Source of the DNA: Cryptomeria japonica
Lineage: Eukaryota; Streptophyta; Pinopsida; Cupressales; Cupressaceae
Reading direction: 5' to 3'
NCBI RefSeq assembly: GCF_030272615.1
Contig: NC_081414.1
Span: forward strand, 312,621,664 to 312,685,663
Length of the DNA stretch: 64,000 nucleotides
In this document: positions 34,182 through 44,264 of the stretch, in pieces
How positions within the stretch are numbered: the first letter of the stretch is position 1
How the letters are laid out: each line of letters opens with the position of its first letter
The notes under the pieces: generated by a model
The model's input: the letters and a program-made list of their open reading frames with translations, nothing else
What the model was told of the DNA's origin: nothing
Database searches by the model: none
Translations under genes and position numbers: made by a program

Positions 34182-35977
34182 TGTTGTCATCAGTGAGAAA
34201 TAATCAAAGATACATTCCATGGACAAATACTGCCTTGGTTGATCAAGCACCAAGACATCTGGAATCATGAAAATGCTTAAGTGTTCTTTCATCGTGAGGA
34301 AGGTTTCGAGCTTTCCCCTTTCCCCTTAGCATCTTTCCTTCATTCCTTGGAGTCCATTGGTCCCTTCTAATTTTGTAACTCAAAATTTTAGAACCATGGA
34401 GTTCCAGACCTCCATTCTTCTCTTTCCTCCTTTCCTTCCAAACCTCAAAATCTCGGAACCCTAGAATTTTGAACCTTCTTTCCTCCCTTTCTTCCTTTTC
34501 TTCTCGACCCTATAATTCTAGACCTCCTTTCCTCCCTTTCCTCCTTTCCTTTCAAACCCCAAAATTCTAGACCTCCTTTCTTCCCTTTCCTCCTTTTCTT
34601 CTAGACCTTGGAATCTTGGAGTTTTGGATCTCCTTTCCTCCCTTTCCTCTTTTCCTTTCGAACCCCAAAATACCGAAACCTTGGAATTATGGACCTCATT
34701 TTCTCCCTTCCCTCCCTTTCCTCGTTTCCTTCTAAACCTCAGAATCTCAAAACCTTGGAATTCCAAACCTCCTTTCTTCCTTTCTTTTTGGACCTTAATA
34801 TCTCAGAACCCCAGAATTCCATACCTCCTTTCCTACCTTTCCTCCTTTCCTTTGAACTCTATGGTTCTAGACTCCTCTCCCCTTGCAACCTTTTCCTAAG
34901 GGCCCGATGTCTAACTTCTGATGACTTGGGACACTTCCAGATGATGTGATCAACACTCAAGGCTCTTAATGCTCCACCAACCCCCACAACTTGTCTACTT
35001 TCATTCATGGAGTTATAGGGGCACATTTAATGTTTTTTACAGGATTGCCATCAAGTGGAGTCCAAGGCCATGCTTATTTATGGTTACTTGATGGTTTTCA
35101 AGTGAGGTTTGCATGCTCTGACTTTGAAATGTCAAACAATCCACCCCCTAGAAGTACTTCTCTTCTTCGAATTACCTTGTTATGGTATGGCTAGGTTGCT
35201 TGCATGCATAAACATGTCAAATACGTGCATTTCCCTACCTTCTCAAACTGACACTCCTCTGCGCACACCAGGGTCACATCTTCCCCTCCTTGACCATTGG
35301 TCTCTTCTCTGTGACCAGTTTTCTATATATAGGTTGTTAAGACTCATTTTAAAGGGATCTCTTCCCAATAGCTTGAACTACTCTTTGCTCTTTCACTTCT
35401 CTTGAAGATTTGTATATTTTTGTTCATTTCTGCAACTGTAAGTTTGGCCCTTGGCATGAGAATGAATTGAAATTATCATTCTTGCCTCTCTTCAACTCAT
35501 GCATGTTGTGTAAGTTTTCTTACCTTCATTATAAGTGTATAATTTATGGCTTTCTCTCATGTCTATGCTATGTTAGCTTGTTTTTAAGTGTGACTCCTGG
35601 GAAACCCTTCTTCCTTTTGACATTTATCAAATTCTAACCTTCGTACATGTGTTTGGGGTCATTCATGCAACTATAGTTTGTGCATCTCTAGGGTATTTCA
35701 TTTGATTCTTTGTATCATTTTGGGATGGGGAGAGGAACATCTCTTTTCTTGGTGTATCACCTCCTTTCATTTCAACATTTATTTCTTCTCTTGTCATCTA
35801 CAAGTTGTTATAATAGGTCTAGAAGTAGAATTCAAAGTGTTGGGTTGGTTCAACACCTGCACCTAGATTGAGAAGAAAGTCAGCCTTCTTTGAAGATTCA
35901 ACTCCTTTGCACAAGGTCCCACACTTCAAGGTTGTTGTGTTGATAGCTCAACAAGGGTGCAAACTTTTGTGACAATA
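34182..35977 (+). repeat. 3' LTR of the 13.9 kb element
   Basis: It aligns with 22057-23811. It contains a CT-rich array at 34310-34870 and a TATA box at 35323-35332, and ends TGACAATA, followed by GTAAC. It is clearly more diverged from its partner than the LTRs of the nested element are from each other, which fits the nesting order. Confidence 0.8.
34310..34870. repeat. Degenerate CT-rich tandem array in the 3' LTR
   Basis: Counterpart of 22195-22740, with a different number and order of CCTTTCCTCC units. The plus strand is pyrimidine-biased over more than 500 bases. Confidence 0.8.
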
Positions 35978-35982
35978 GTAAC
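35978..35982. repeat. Target site duplication GTAAC, right
   Basis: Pairs with 22052-22056. Confidence 0.85.
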
Positions 35983-36558
35983 TGAAAAACATAATTAAAA
36001 ACTTTAGGATTCCACAAACAAAAGAAGAAAACACTAGAGAAATTCTACATTCCTTTGTAAACATAACTAGATTCAAATGGATTATTAAATTTTTAATAGT
36101 TTTCATTAAGGATATTATTAATTTAACATTTGAAATATTTCAATATTGTTGTCATTAAATATAATATATACCTCTTGAGTCTTGATATTGGGCTAAAATT
36201 TAGCTGAAATGATTTTAGTTGTTACTAGAGTCATTTCTCTAAAGAAATTTAGGAATTCCTCTTCTAAAATATTTCAATATTGCTTCTATTAAATATAATA
36301 CATATCTTTTGAGTTTTGATTTTGGTATTAAATTTAGTTGAAATAATTTGGGTTGTTACTAGAGCCATTTCTCTCAAGAAATTCAACAATTCCTCCTCTG
36401 TGGCCTTGTTAAATATAGGCAATGTATGCTTCCTTGAGGTAGGAACACTTTGTGTTATAGGTATAACTTCATCTCTTACACTACTTGTTTTAGTGGATTT
36501 CAAATCCTATTGCAAAACATTCACATCTTCATAATGATATGTCCAACAAAAACGAACA
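35983..36558. repeat. Segmental duplication, copy A, second block
   Basis: Matches about 60650-61235 of copy B (for example AGGATTCCACAA(A/T)CAAAAGAAG). It runs from the right edge of the 13.9 kb element to the left edge of the Copia relic. It contains the exon at 36306-36506 and a second diverged copy of the exon end near 36170-36265. Confidence 0.85.
36306..36506 (-). pseudogene. Exon of a decayed host gene, copy A (open frame)
   Basis: On the minus strand an acceptor TTTTGCAATAG lies at the 36507 boundary. A 67-codon frame follows (DLKSTKTSSVRDEVIP, then NKATEEELLNFLREMALVTT, ending near IKTQK). The 3' boundary CTCAAAAG/ATATG looks like a lost donor; the neighbouring tandem copy of the exon end near 36175 still reads CTCAAGAG/GTATATA. 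The acceptor-side reading frame is phase 0, which fits the phase-0 end of the exon at 61341 in copy B. The protein is Lys/Ser/Thr-rich. I do not recognise it. Confidence 0.55.
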
Positions 36559-36793
36559 TATTAAAAAAATAATTGAATGATTTATTCATGAATATAAAAC
36601 GTATATATAGATGATTACATGACGGTGTTCTTAAAAAAAAGAAAATTGTTTAACTAAAGCTAAAAAGATAAATGTGTCTTCTAATAAAAGAAGCGTTAAA
36701 AAATAATAAATAAATAAATACTAAATAAATTAAATGATTTAAATTACCATTAATCGAGCGACTAAAAGTAATTGACTAAATATATTTTAATAC
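36559..36793 (-). repeat. 3' LTR of the Copia relic
   Basis: On the minus strand it starts TATTAAAATATATTTAGTC just after the purine tract AAGGGAGGG and ends TTTTTTTAATA. It contains ATCTATATATACG (a TATA-like site) and TGAATAAATC (a polyadenylation-like site). The termini are TA...TA-like instead of TG...CA. Confidence 0.65.
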
Positions 36794-38288
36794 CCTCCCT
36801 TAATGGTCATGTTATCAACTACACCAAGTTGCCCACTAAATTTGACAAACTTCTCCGGACTGAGAGACTTGGTGAGAATATCTACAATCTAGTCTTTAGA
36901 TGAAATGTATTGCAAGTTCACTAATCCATCTTCGACACACTTGTAAATGAAATGACAACAAATCTCTACATGATTGGTTCGCTCATGGAAGACTGGATTT
37001 TTGGCTCATTTCAAAAGCCCTTGATTATGATAGAACAAGGGAGTAAGTCCTGCTTGAGGCATTTGCATGTCTACAAGCATCCTTCGAAGCCAAATTGCCT
37101 CACAAGTGGCTTTAATAGCTACTCGATACTCAACTTTGATCAAGGAAAGAGCTATCGCCTGCTGCTTCTTGTTGGTCCATGTGATTGTAGCTATGCCCAA
37201 ACTGAAAACATACCCAGAAGTAGACTTTCGGTCATCCACACAACCTGCCCAATCTGATTTTGTAAAACCAATGAGTCTAGGACCTTTTCTTCTGCTATAC
37301 AGAATGCCAAAATTAGAAGTGCTCTTCACATATCTTAGCACACGCTTTGTTGAAACCCAATGTTCAGTTTTTGGGGCTGACGTGAAACAAGAATGTAGCT
37401 CACAACATAACCAACGTCAGGTCTAGTGATAGTTAGATAAATGAGGTTGCCCACTAGATGCTTGAATGAAGTTTCATCCACAACGAGCGAATCCAATTTC
37501 ACTAATTGTTTCAACTCTTTCTCCATAGGTGTAGACACAGGTTTGCAATTGTGCATCCAAAATTTATCCAATAGACTCTTAGCATACTTTGATTCAGAAA
37601 TGAATATGTGGCTATAAATCCGCCAAACCTCTACACTGAGACAATAATGAAGAAGTACCAAATCTATCATATCAAAATTCTGACACAAATTCTATTTGAC
37701 CTGAATTGACCTAGTCGATCAAATGTGTTGCACTACTAGTAATGATAAGATCATCAACATAGATGACAAGAAGAAGAATATCACTACCAATATACTTGAC
37801 ATACAGATTGTGATCAAAAGGACTTCTCTAAGAGCCTTGACTAAGCAAGTACTTATCAATTTTTATATACCATGCGCAAGGAGCCTATTTGAGGCCATAG
37901 AGTGCTTTCACGGTTTGCATACTTGGTGTTCCTTACTAGCAACCTTGAAAACTGGAGGCTACCTTATATAGAATTCTTCCTACAAATCACCATTGAGGAA
38001 AACATTCTTGACATTCATTTGATGGATTTTCCTTCTAAACTAAGCTGAAATAGCGAGGACAAGCCTAATGGTGCTCATCTTGGTTGTGGGAGAAAATATT
38101 TTCTCATAGTCAATGGCCTCCTGTGAAATTTGTTTTGCTACTAACCGAGCCTTGTACTTATGAAGGGTGCCATTAGCCTTATATTTACCTTTATACACCC
38201 ATTCACTTCCTATGAACTTTTTCCTTGGTGGAAGATCACATTGGACCCAAGTGTTGTTCTTTAGACTACCCTCCAATAGAGAACCCAT
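36794..38288 (-). pseudogene. Copia reverse transcriptase and RNase H pseudogene
   Basis: The minus strand starts within the reverse transcriptase (38288-38040: WVQCDLPPRKKFIGSEWVYK, then KARLVAKQISQEAIDYEKIFSP). The catalytic YVDD lies at 37751-37762. The part after RT follows at 37688-37335 with LVGNLIYLTITRPDVGYVVS. RNase H (37341-37006) has LIGFTKSDWAGCVDDRKSTS, in which an acidic residue of the usual motif is Lys, and NKKQQAIALS with one Glu of the following motif changed. The C-terminus ends near 36800 with VDILTKSLSPEKF and GQLGVV, directly before the purine tract. Several stops and a frameshift near 37340 make it inactive. Confidence 0.85.
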
Positions 38289-39855
38289 GATTGTTTAGGG
38301 CAAAATTGACAGACCCACCAATAACTTTTTAGGAAAAAATTATAAACCTAGAATAATCTTTTAAGCGAAAAAGTATAAATCCCATGAAGAATTTTTGCAA
38401 ATAAGGCCACGTGGTTTCTGCAGACATCCTCACACGACGGTCATGGGTAGAAAAAGAGGTCGCATGGTAGAAAAAAATGTTAGAAATCGTGCATAAAATT
38501 TAGTGAACCTTCATGCTAAAACCTTTTATCGTGAACAAACCCTCCTTTATCGTGGAAAAGACAAAACCTTTCGTCACAGAAATTAGGCAACCCAAGTTGC
38601 GAACCTGTCTCCAACGTCTAGAAAAAGTTACAATGTCGTCATGAAAGCTAGCAGAGTTGATGCACGAAAAAAATACTTGCATACGAGAAGAAAAAAAGTA
38701 TACCCTTCATCAAACAAAAAGAACAGGTTCGTTGTGGTGAAGGTCGCTCGTGAAATTTTATAGTAGTATACCCATTCGAAACAACTACAAAAATTGGAAA
38801 CCCTTGGTTGGGATCCGCCAACTAAAAACCCTCAAACACAAATTACAGAACCTTCACACATGAATTACTGAGCCAAATAAATAAACCTCCCAAAACCTTG
38901 GGCCCTCCAATGAGGGAGTCAGATGTAGACCGACTCCCACTCTGATACCATGTAATGGTCATCATGTGTTGTTTCCAAGTGTTGTAGTTGCAACCATTGA
39001 ACTATTGACTGTGCTCCAACATTGTGTTGGTCAAAGATGACATCATAAAAACCAAGGTTGAAGCAAGTCCTTTGTGAAGGCACAAAAAATGAGGCAGAAG
39101 AATTTGATTAAAAAATCAAATTAGAAAAAATCAGCACAAATATTGAGACACCGAAAATCTTGGCATGAAATTTGAGGCATGAATCCCAAGGTAGAAATTC
39201 CAAGATTTGCTGAAAACCTAGAATTTTTTCTAAAAAACCTTAGGTCAAATTTATAGAAAAAAACAAAATAAATTTGAAAAAATCATCAAGAACCCTAGCT
39301 TGTAGAAAAATAAACGGTGATGTTTTTGGACAAAAAAAAAAAAAAATTGCAAAAAACTTGGTGCAAGATTGGAAACAGTAGAAACCTTGCACAAAACACA
39401 AAAAATTGTGCCCTAGTCGCCATCAGGAAAATGCAAAATCTGTTGCGGAATTTTTTTAGGTTGCAAGAAAAAATCGAAACAAAAAAATCACTGGTCATGG
39501 GTAAAATAAAATCACGCATAGAGAAAATACACCAATATAAAAAAATGCCCTCTATAAAAAAAAATTGCACCCCCTAAAAAAACGTGCTACCGAGAAAAAA
39601 CAGTTGCACGAAGCCACAGGTGAGCAACCATAAATACACACAGAAAGGAGGCAAAAGATAACATCAAAAAACCTTCGCACGAAAATAAAGCTTCGATTTT
39701 CCTAAAAACAATCAATTTGCAGACCATAAACAAAAACACAATTTGTCTTTAAAAAATCGACGCTAAAACCCACATGAACAAGCCCAAAAAAAACGCAAAT
39801 TACTGAAACACTTAGCACTTCACAAAAACCCATGAATTTTCCTCTACTCTGATTC
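38289..39855 (-). other. Non-coding interior of the Copia relic with a second primer site
   Basis: About 1.57 kb with no gag or integrase. At 38940-38950 the minus strand reads TGGTATCAGAG, the classic Copia tRNA-iMet primer site. It is preceded on the minus strand by ...CCATTACA (38951 onward), as an LTR end would be. This suggests the remains of a second LTR element, with its LTR to the right of 38951. A-rich runs dominate 39290-39600. Confidence 0.5.
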
Positions 39856-39995
39856 TTAAAAAAAAATTGTTTAAATGAAGCTAAAAAGATAACTATATCT
39901 TCTATAATGAGCCTGAAAAATATATAAATAAATATTAAATGAGATAAATGACTGTTAATAGAATGACTTAAAATAACTGACTAAATATATTCTAA
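39856..39995 (-). repeat. 5' LTR of the Copia relic, truncated
   Basis: Matches the first 140 bases of the 3' LTR (shared TTAGCTT(C/T)A(T/G)TTAAACAATT). The last 95 bases, with the TATA- and polyadenylation-like sites, are missing. They are replaced directly by ATCAGAGTAGAGG, the remainder of the primer site. The deletion therefore removed the LTR 3' end and the first bases of the primer site. Confidence 0.65.
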
Positions 39996-40244
39996 TTCAT
40001 ACTAGCTATGATATGTGGAAAGGGGTCACACTCACCATAGTTTCAGAGGACCTAAACTAAAAATAATTGTTACCAGTGCTTTGAAATTATATTCTTTTCC
40101 AGAAAATCTAGAGAATGGTTTCAATTGTATACATTAAGTTTATGATCCTTCTTCACTCATAAATGTATACATTGCAATTCTCCAAAATGAATATATAGAT
40201 TCGACTCTACCTTTACTGATATAAATAAATAAAAAATTACTTAC

Positions 40245-40370
40245 CTCTATTTTTAAAAAAAATTCCCTGTGTACTTGAAGCTTCACTTGGCTTCACATCC
40301 TCATTATCTGACATCCTTTTTTCTCTTTTGGGACATCTTTTGGTTGGGCTAACAATGGCAAAATATGGGT
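40245..40370 (-). pseudogene. Exon of the decayed host gene, copy A, with internal deletion
   Basis: Counterpart of the better preserved exon at 61341-61545. The donor (AAATAGAG/GTAAGTAA) is intact, the segment NEDVKPSEAS is kept, but the central Lys/Thr-rich part is deleted and an A-run has disrupted the end. Confidence 0.5.
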
Positions 40371-40589
40371 CTCTTCATGTACATGTCCTAATAAAAAAGG
40401 AACTAATGATCAATGAAAAATTAACAAGAGGTATTGCAGTAAAACATGATTGAAAGCTATTGCTTTGTAAAAAGGTAATCATAGGAGAAGTAGCTGACAA
40501 ATTTCTTGTTGTTCCATAGTTACAGTACACTTAAAAAGGTAATCATAGGAAAAGTGGTTGACAAGTATGTTAAATGTTTTTGTATATAG

Positions 40590-41090
40590 TAATATACAGT
40601 TGATTCCAGAAATAATCTTTTAAATTTTACATGCACTTGACAAAAATCATGTCAACTATCATTTTTTCACTTTTTTATTTTTAGAAATTTAAATATTTTT
40701 TATATACAATTGATTCTATAAGCAATCTTTTAAATTTCATGCACTTCACAAAAATTATACCAATTACCATTTTTTCACTTTTTACTACCATTGCTTGTGC
40801 TTATAAAAAATTGAGATACAGTAAATGCTAATTCAAAAGATTGTTTCTGGAATCAACTGTGTATGTTAAATGTTTTTGTATATACAGTTGACTCTAGAAA
40901 CAATCTTTTAAATTTTACACGCATTTTATAAAAATCATGCTAACTACCATTTTTTCACTTTTATATTTCTAAAATGTTAAATATTTTTCTATAAAATCGA
41001 TTCCAGTAACAATCTTTTAAATTTTACATACACTTTACATGTTAACTACCATTTTTCACTTTTTACTACTGCACACCATTGCTTGTGCTT
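40590..41090. repeat. Array of short inverted-repeat units, expanded in copy A
   Basis: Four related segments each contain CAATCTTTTAAATTTTACA or a close variant, followed by CATTTTTTCACTTTT. One pair is in head-to-head orientation and forms a hairpin at 40835-40909 (arms AAAAGATTGTTTCTGGAATC and its complement). Copy B has one hairpin only (62456-62529). The arrangement suggests a miniature inverted-repeat element that was partly amplified in place. Confidence 0.65.
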
Positions 41091-41388
41091 ATAAGAAAAT
41101 TATCGATTCACTTTGGCAGGGACAACAAATTAAATCTATGAGGTTGTTGCTCGCCCTTCCAATAGTTTTAAAAGACACAATGTATTAGTTGCGATCAACC
41201 CAATTTTACTTACGGTGCAAAAGGATGCCAAAAATGCTTAACAATTAGAAGACTGCAACGTTCAATAGTTGATGGCAAATGAACTAGTTTACACATTAAG
41301 GATACAAGTTTTCTCTTCACACTTTACATTATTGAGGCCAAGTTATGCAGAAGATTAGCAGAATAGAATTTTCTTTTCTTGGGCTTAC

Positions 41389-41471
41389 AAATTAGAAAAG
41401 CTACAGTATTGTACAAATCAAGAGACAGAGAGCTCCCCATATAAGATGGGATTTTGGAGGGCATCCATTGT
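41389..41471 (-). pseudogene. Exon of the decayed host gene, copy A
   Basis: An 83-base segment with a pyrimidine-rich acceptor (TATTTTTATTGCCTAG) and a GTAAGCCC donor. The frame QWMPSKIPSYMGSSLSLDLY and on is open and is also open in copy B (62905-62987), with changes that keep the frame. A shorter frame (MDAL...) in another phase ends in a stop, so the first phase is preferred. I do not recognise the protein. Confidence 0.45.
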
Positions 41472-41660
41472 CTAGGCAATAAAAATATAAGAGTTAATAT
41501 GTTGTATTGAGGGAAACTGTAGCAGTGAAGGCTAGAAGCATCCAAGTGGAAAGGAAGAGAATATAGAGGTACACAACAGTGGAGCAGAAAGCATAACATT
41601 TGAGAAAATAATGAAACACGACAATACAATTCAAGATAGAAAAAATCAAGATAATATGAA

Positions 41661-41665
41661 CGCAC
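41661..41665. repeat. Target site duplication CGCAC, left
   Basis: CGCAC at 41661-41665 and 51538-51542. Copy B has one CGCAC at the empty site (63186-63190). Confidence 0.9.
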
Positions 41666-42170
41666 TGTTAGGATTGATGATAGTCCTAAAGATACTGAGA
41701 GGGGGGGTGAATCAATATCTAACCGGTAAATAGATTTTTTGACCTTATTAAGTATTTTGCATTCCAAAACAATGTACCGGTAAACAAGAATTAATGCAGT
41801 AAATAAGAACAATAAAGACAACATAGAAAGCACACCATAACACAAGATTTTTGGCAAGGAAACCTGTTGTGGGAAAAACCTCGTGGGATTTGTGACCCAC
41901 AATATTCACTCACTGGCCAATGAATGGATATTACTTACAATAATGAGCCTGCACATGCAGGAAGGCCAACTACCTAGAGCTCACTACTCAAATAAAAAAG
42001 AAAGTCTCACTGACTTACAAAATGGATTATGAGAATCCAATATAATGTACTACTACAAAAGCATCTACTATGCCAGGTTCAGTACCGGTTTAAGCTCATA
42101 TAATAACCATAAACCCTTATACAAAATCTGCCTTGTTATTCACTCTACATATCCATCATGTCTATCCTCT

Positions 42171-42251
<81 letters not shown>

Positions 42252-42515
42252 CAAAATGATCTACAAGGTCTCATACTTATATATGAGTCTATTACAATAT
42301 GCCATGTCAGCTTACAAAAAGATATTACAATTAAATACAAAATACAATAATCAAAATCATGTCAGCTAGGGTGTTGGTAAACATTATTGTCGCTGTCGGT
42401 GAACTATTTGCCGGTGTGGAGTCTGTCGGTGCCGGTGCCATAAGATTGCAAGGTTGTCATCAATGACAACACCTTCAATCACCTTTAACTACCATTAGAG
42501 TGTGCAATGCCAACA
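41666..42515 (-). repeat. 3' LTR of the 9.9 kb element
   Basis: 850 bases. It contains a compound microsatellite at 42173-42251 that is absent from the other LTR, plus the conserved motifs ACCGGTAAA and TGTCGGTG-type short repeats near 42390-42440. Confidence 0.9.
42173..42251. repeat. Compound microsatellite (AT)n(GT)n
   Basis: About 25 AT units followed by about 14 GT units. The matching place in the 5' LTR (near 51250-51263) has only CATATATATCTATC, so the array grew after insertion. Confidence 0.95.
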
Positions 42516-42530
42516 ATCTCCCCCTTTGGC
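42516..42530 (-). promoter_or_regulatory. Polypurine tract
   Basis: On the minus strand GCCAAAGGGGGAGAT lies directly before the LTR start TGTTGGCATTG. Further CAAAGGGGGAG-type tracts occur near 42620 and 42663. Confidence 0.75.
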
Positions 42531-42725
42531 ATTGATGGCAACACTCATGAGAAAAATCCAAAAATCTGTTCCAAAATTGACGTCCAAAAATCTTACCAAA
42601 ATTGTGTGCTCCCCCTGAGCAGATGATCTCTTCTGCAAATCATTTTTCTCATTTCTACTACTCCCCCTTTGACATCAATGACAAAGGTTGTCAAAAATCT
42701 GTCAAATGAGTGCAGTTTTTATAGG

Positions 42726-43512
42726 AGTTGAGAAAATACAACACCACAGGAGCCTGAATATCTTCTGCAAGCCGAATAACCTGTTACAAGGAGAAGCAAT
42801 GAAGCATAATTTGAAGAACATACAAAACACAGAGAATATGCTCAAAAAGAGAGAGCTCGATATTCACAAAAATATGTAATGTGATTCTTACAATGAAAAG
42901 AAAGAACTCAACCTTTAATAGGTCAAGAAACCCTAAAAAGGGAAAACCTAGGTTTGCACATAATAATTAATTAAAACAATTAATTATATGCACCTAAAGT
43001 TAGCTTAAGTGTAAAAGAGATAAAGGGAACTTAAATAATTAAACAAAGAATGTTTAATTAAGCAAGTAAATACCCGAATACTCTAACACCCCCCCTTAAC
43101 CTAGACTTAGGGAGAAGCTAAAACCTAGAACAGCTACTAAAAGCAATAAAGATGGGTCTCGGCAACTAGGCCTGATCAGGTACCTAAATACAATGAAATC
43201 TCTATGAACTGGAGAAATAGAGAAAACCATGTGGGAACAAAACTCTACTACAAAAAGAGATGGGAAAAATATCACTGAAGCATGAAGACCCTGCAAACTC
43301 TGTCGAAGAATAACTGCTGATCTGAAGAACATCCACTGAACTAGAACATGACCAGGTAGAGAAGACTGTAATCTGCATGAGTGCCCTCAAATGACACTAC
43401 TCGAATTAGGAGGCAAACAAGGCAAAACAACTGAAATCGAAGATACAAATGGCATGAGAAACCAAAGCCTGAAGAGCTGATCAATCGAACCACGGAAGCA
43501 TTAGAACCAACA
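42726..43512 (-). repeat. 3' LTR of the nested element
   Basis: Starts AGTTGAGAAAATACAACACC on the plus strand and ends ATTAGAACCAACA. It contains short AATTAATTA repeats. All frames within it are by-products. Confidence 0.75.
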
Positions 43513-44264
43513 GGATAAACCTCCCCATAATGGGGAAGTGGGAGAGGGACATGAACACTGAAAAGGACAACAAAAAACAACTGCGTGACGAAGAACCAAG
43601 AACATCAAAGGAGCTGAGACACATCATCATGAGGTGAATGTCGTGGAAGGAACACTCACTTGACAAAGGAAGATGGCAAACAAAGGCAAACATCAACCCC
43701 CTCATGGCACTTGATCAACAATGCATGTACAACAAGACACAAGATATGTAAGATTCCAAGTAAACAATGCATGATGGCACTTTATCTCAGTGCGTTTTCA
43801 TAATTACAAGCTACAATGATAAGAAAACTGGAAATAGAAACGAGAATCAAAACAGAGACACCCTACTCAGAAAAGAGATCCCAGGACCTGAAACAACCAC
43901 GATATCCACCAGAGTGTTGAAAAGAAAATAACTGAATAAAATATGCATGGAGCAGAATCTGGAAAAAAAAACTCATATTTCTGGAAAGTACACAGAACAT
44001 GCTTTCCGAAAATATAAATTTTTCGAAAAACGGAGGTCGGATGCTCATTCTACGTCTCCCGGAGTACAAAAAAGAGACCTCACTTTGACTGTGGAAAAAC
44101 ATGGTCAAAAAGAAAAATTGGAAAAAATTACCAACACCATGAGGTCGGCCTCGGAACCAACATTTCGATGCCTATTCGTTCGCCAAAATCCGACTCCGTA
44201 TGCCCAAGATAGGACCAAAAAACCAAACCCCCCCTGAAAAAGCCAAAAAAGGGGGTCTGGTTGC

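Larger units (their letters stand above)
22057..35977 (+). mobile_element. Non-autonomous LTR retrotransposon (Ty3-like), carrying a nested element
   Basis: Two direct repeats of about 1.75-1.80 kb (22057-23811 and 34182-35977) bound the element, with a 5-base target duplication GTAAC. The ends read TATTGTCA/TGTTGTCA and TGACAATA/GCAACAAA. After the left LTR comes CACACCTGGTGGGACC, reminiscent of the primer-site region of plant Ty3 elements. Removing the nested element (25375-33191) leaves only about 2.5 kb of interior with gag-like coiled-coil remains and no protease, reverse transcriptase, RNase H or integrase. It must therefore have been mobilised in trans, or is internally deleted. The left and right LTRs differ at about 14 percent of sites in a 200-base sample (near 23221 and 35404). 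Confidence 0.85.
36559..39995 (-). mobile_element. Internally deleted Ty1/Copia retrotransposon in an intron of the decayed gene
   Basis: The boundaries come from comparison with the empty site in copy B (GAACATACTAGC near 61230): the flanks here are GAACATA and CATACTAGC, so CATA is duplicated. The left terminal repeat is 36559-36793 and the right one, shortened, is 39856-39995. The order on the minus strand is 5' LTR, degraded primer site, 1.5 kb non-coding interior, the reverse transcriptase and RNase H remains, a purine tract AAGGGAGGG and the 3' LTR. Gag, protease and integrase are missing. Confidence 0.8.
39996..41660. repeat. Segmental duplication, copy A, third block
   Basis: Matches about 61235-63185. 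Copy A lacks about 95 bases of the exon at 61341-61545 and has an expanded repeat array at 40590-41090. It holds the exons at 40245-40370 and 41389-41471. Confidence 0.8.

Noticed and set aside
41324-41902. 192-codon minus-strand hydrophobic frame
   Set aside because: It spans the insertion junction of the 9.9 kb element (CGCAC at 41661-41665), so it joins LTR sequence to flanking sequence and cannot be an old gene. Only the 83-base exon inside it is supported by copy B.
42045-42369. Plus-strand frames rich in Ile-Tyr and Cys-Val repeats
   Set aside because: These are translations of the (AT)n(GT)n microsatellite in an LTR.
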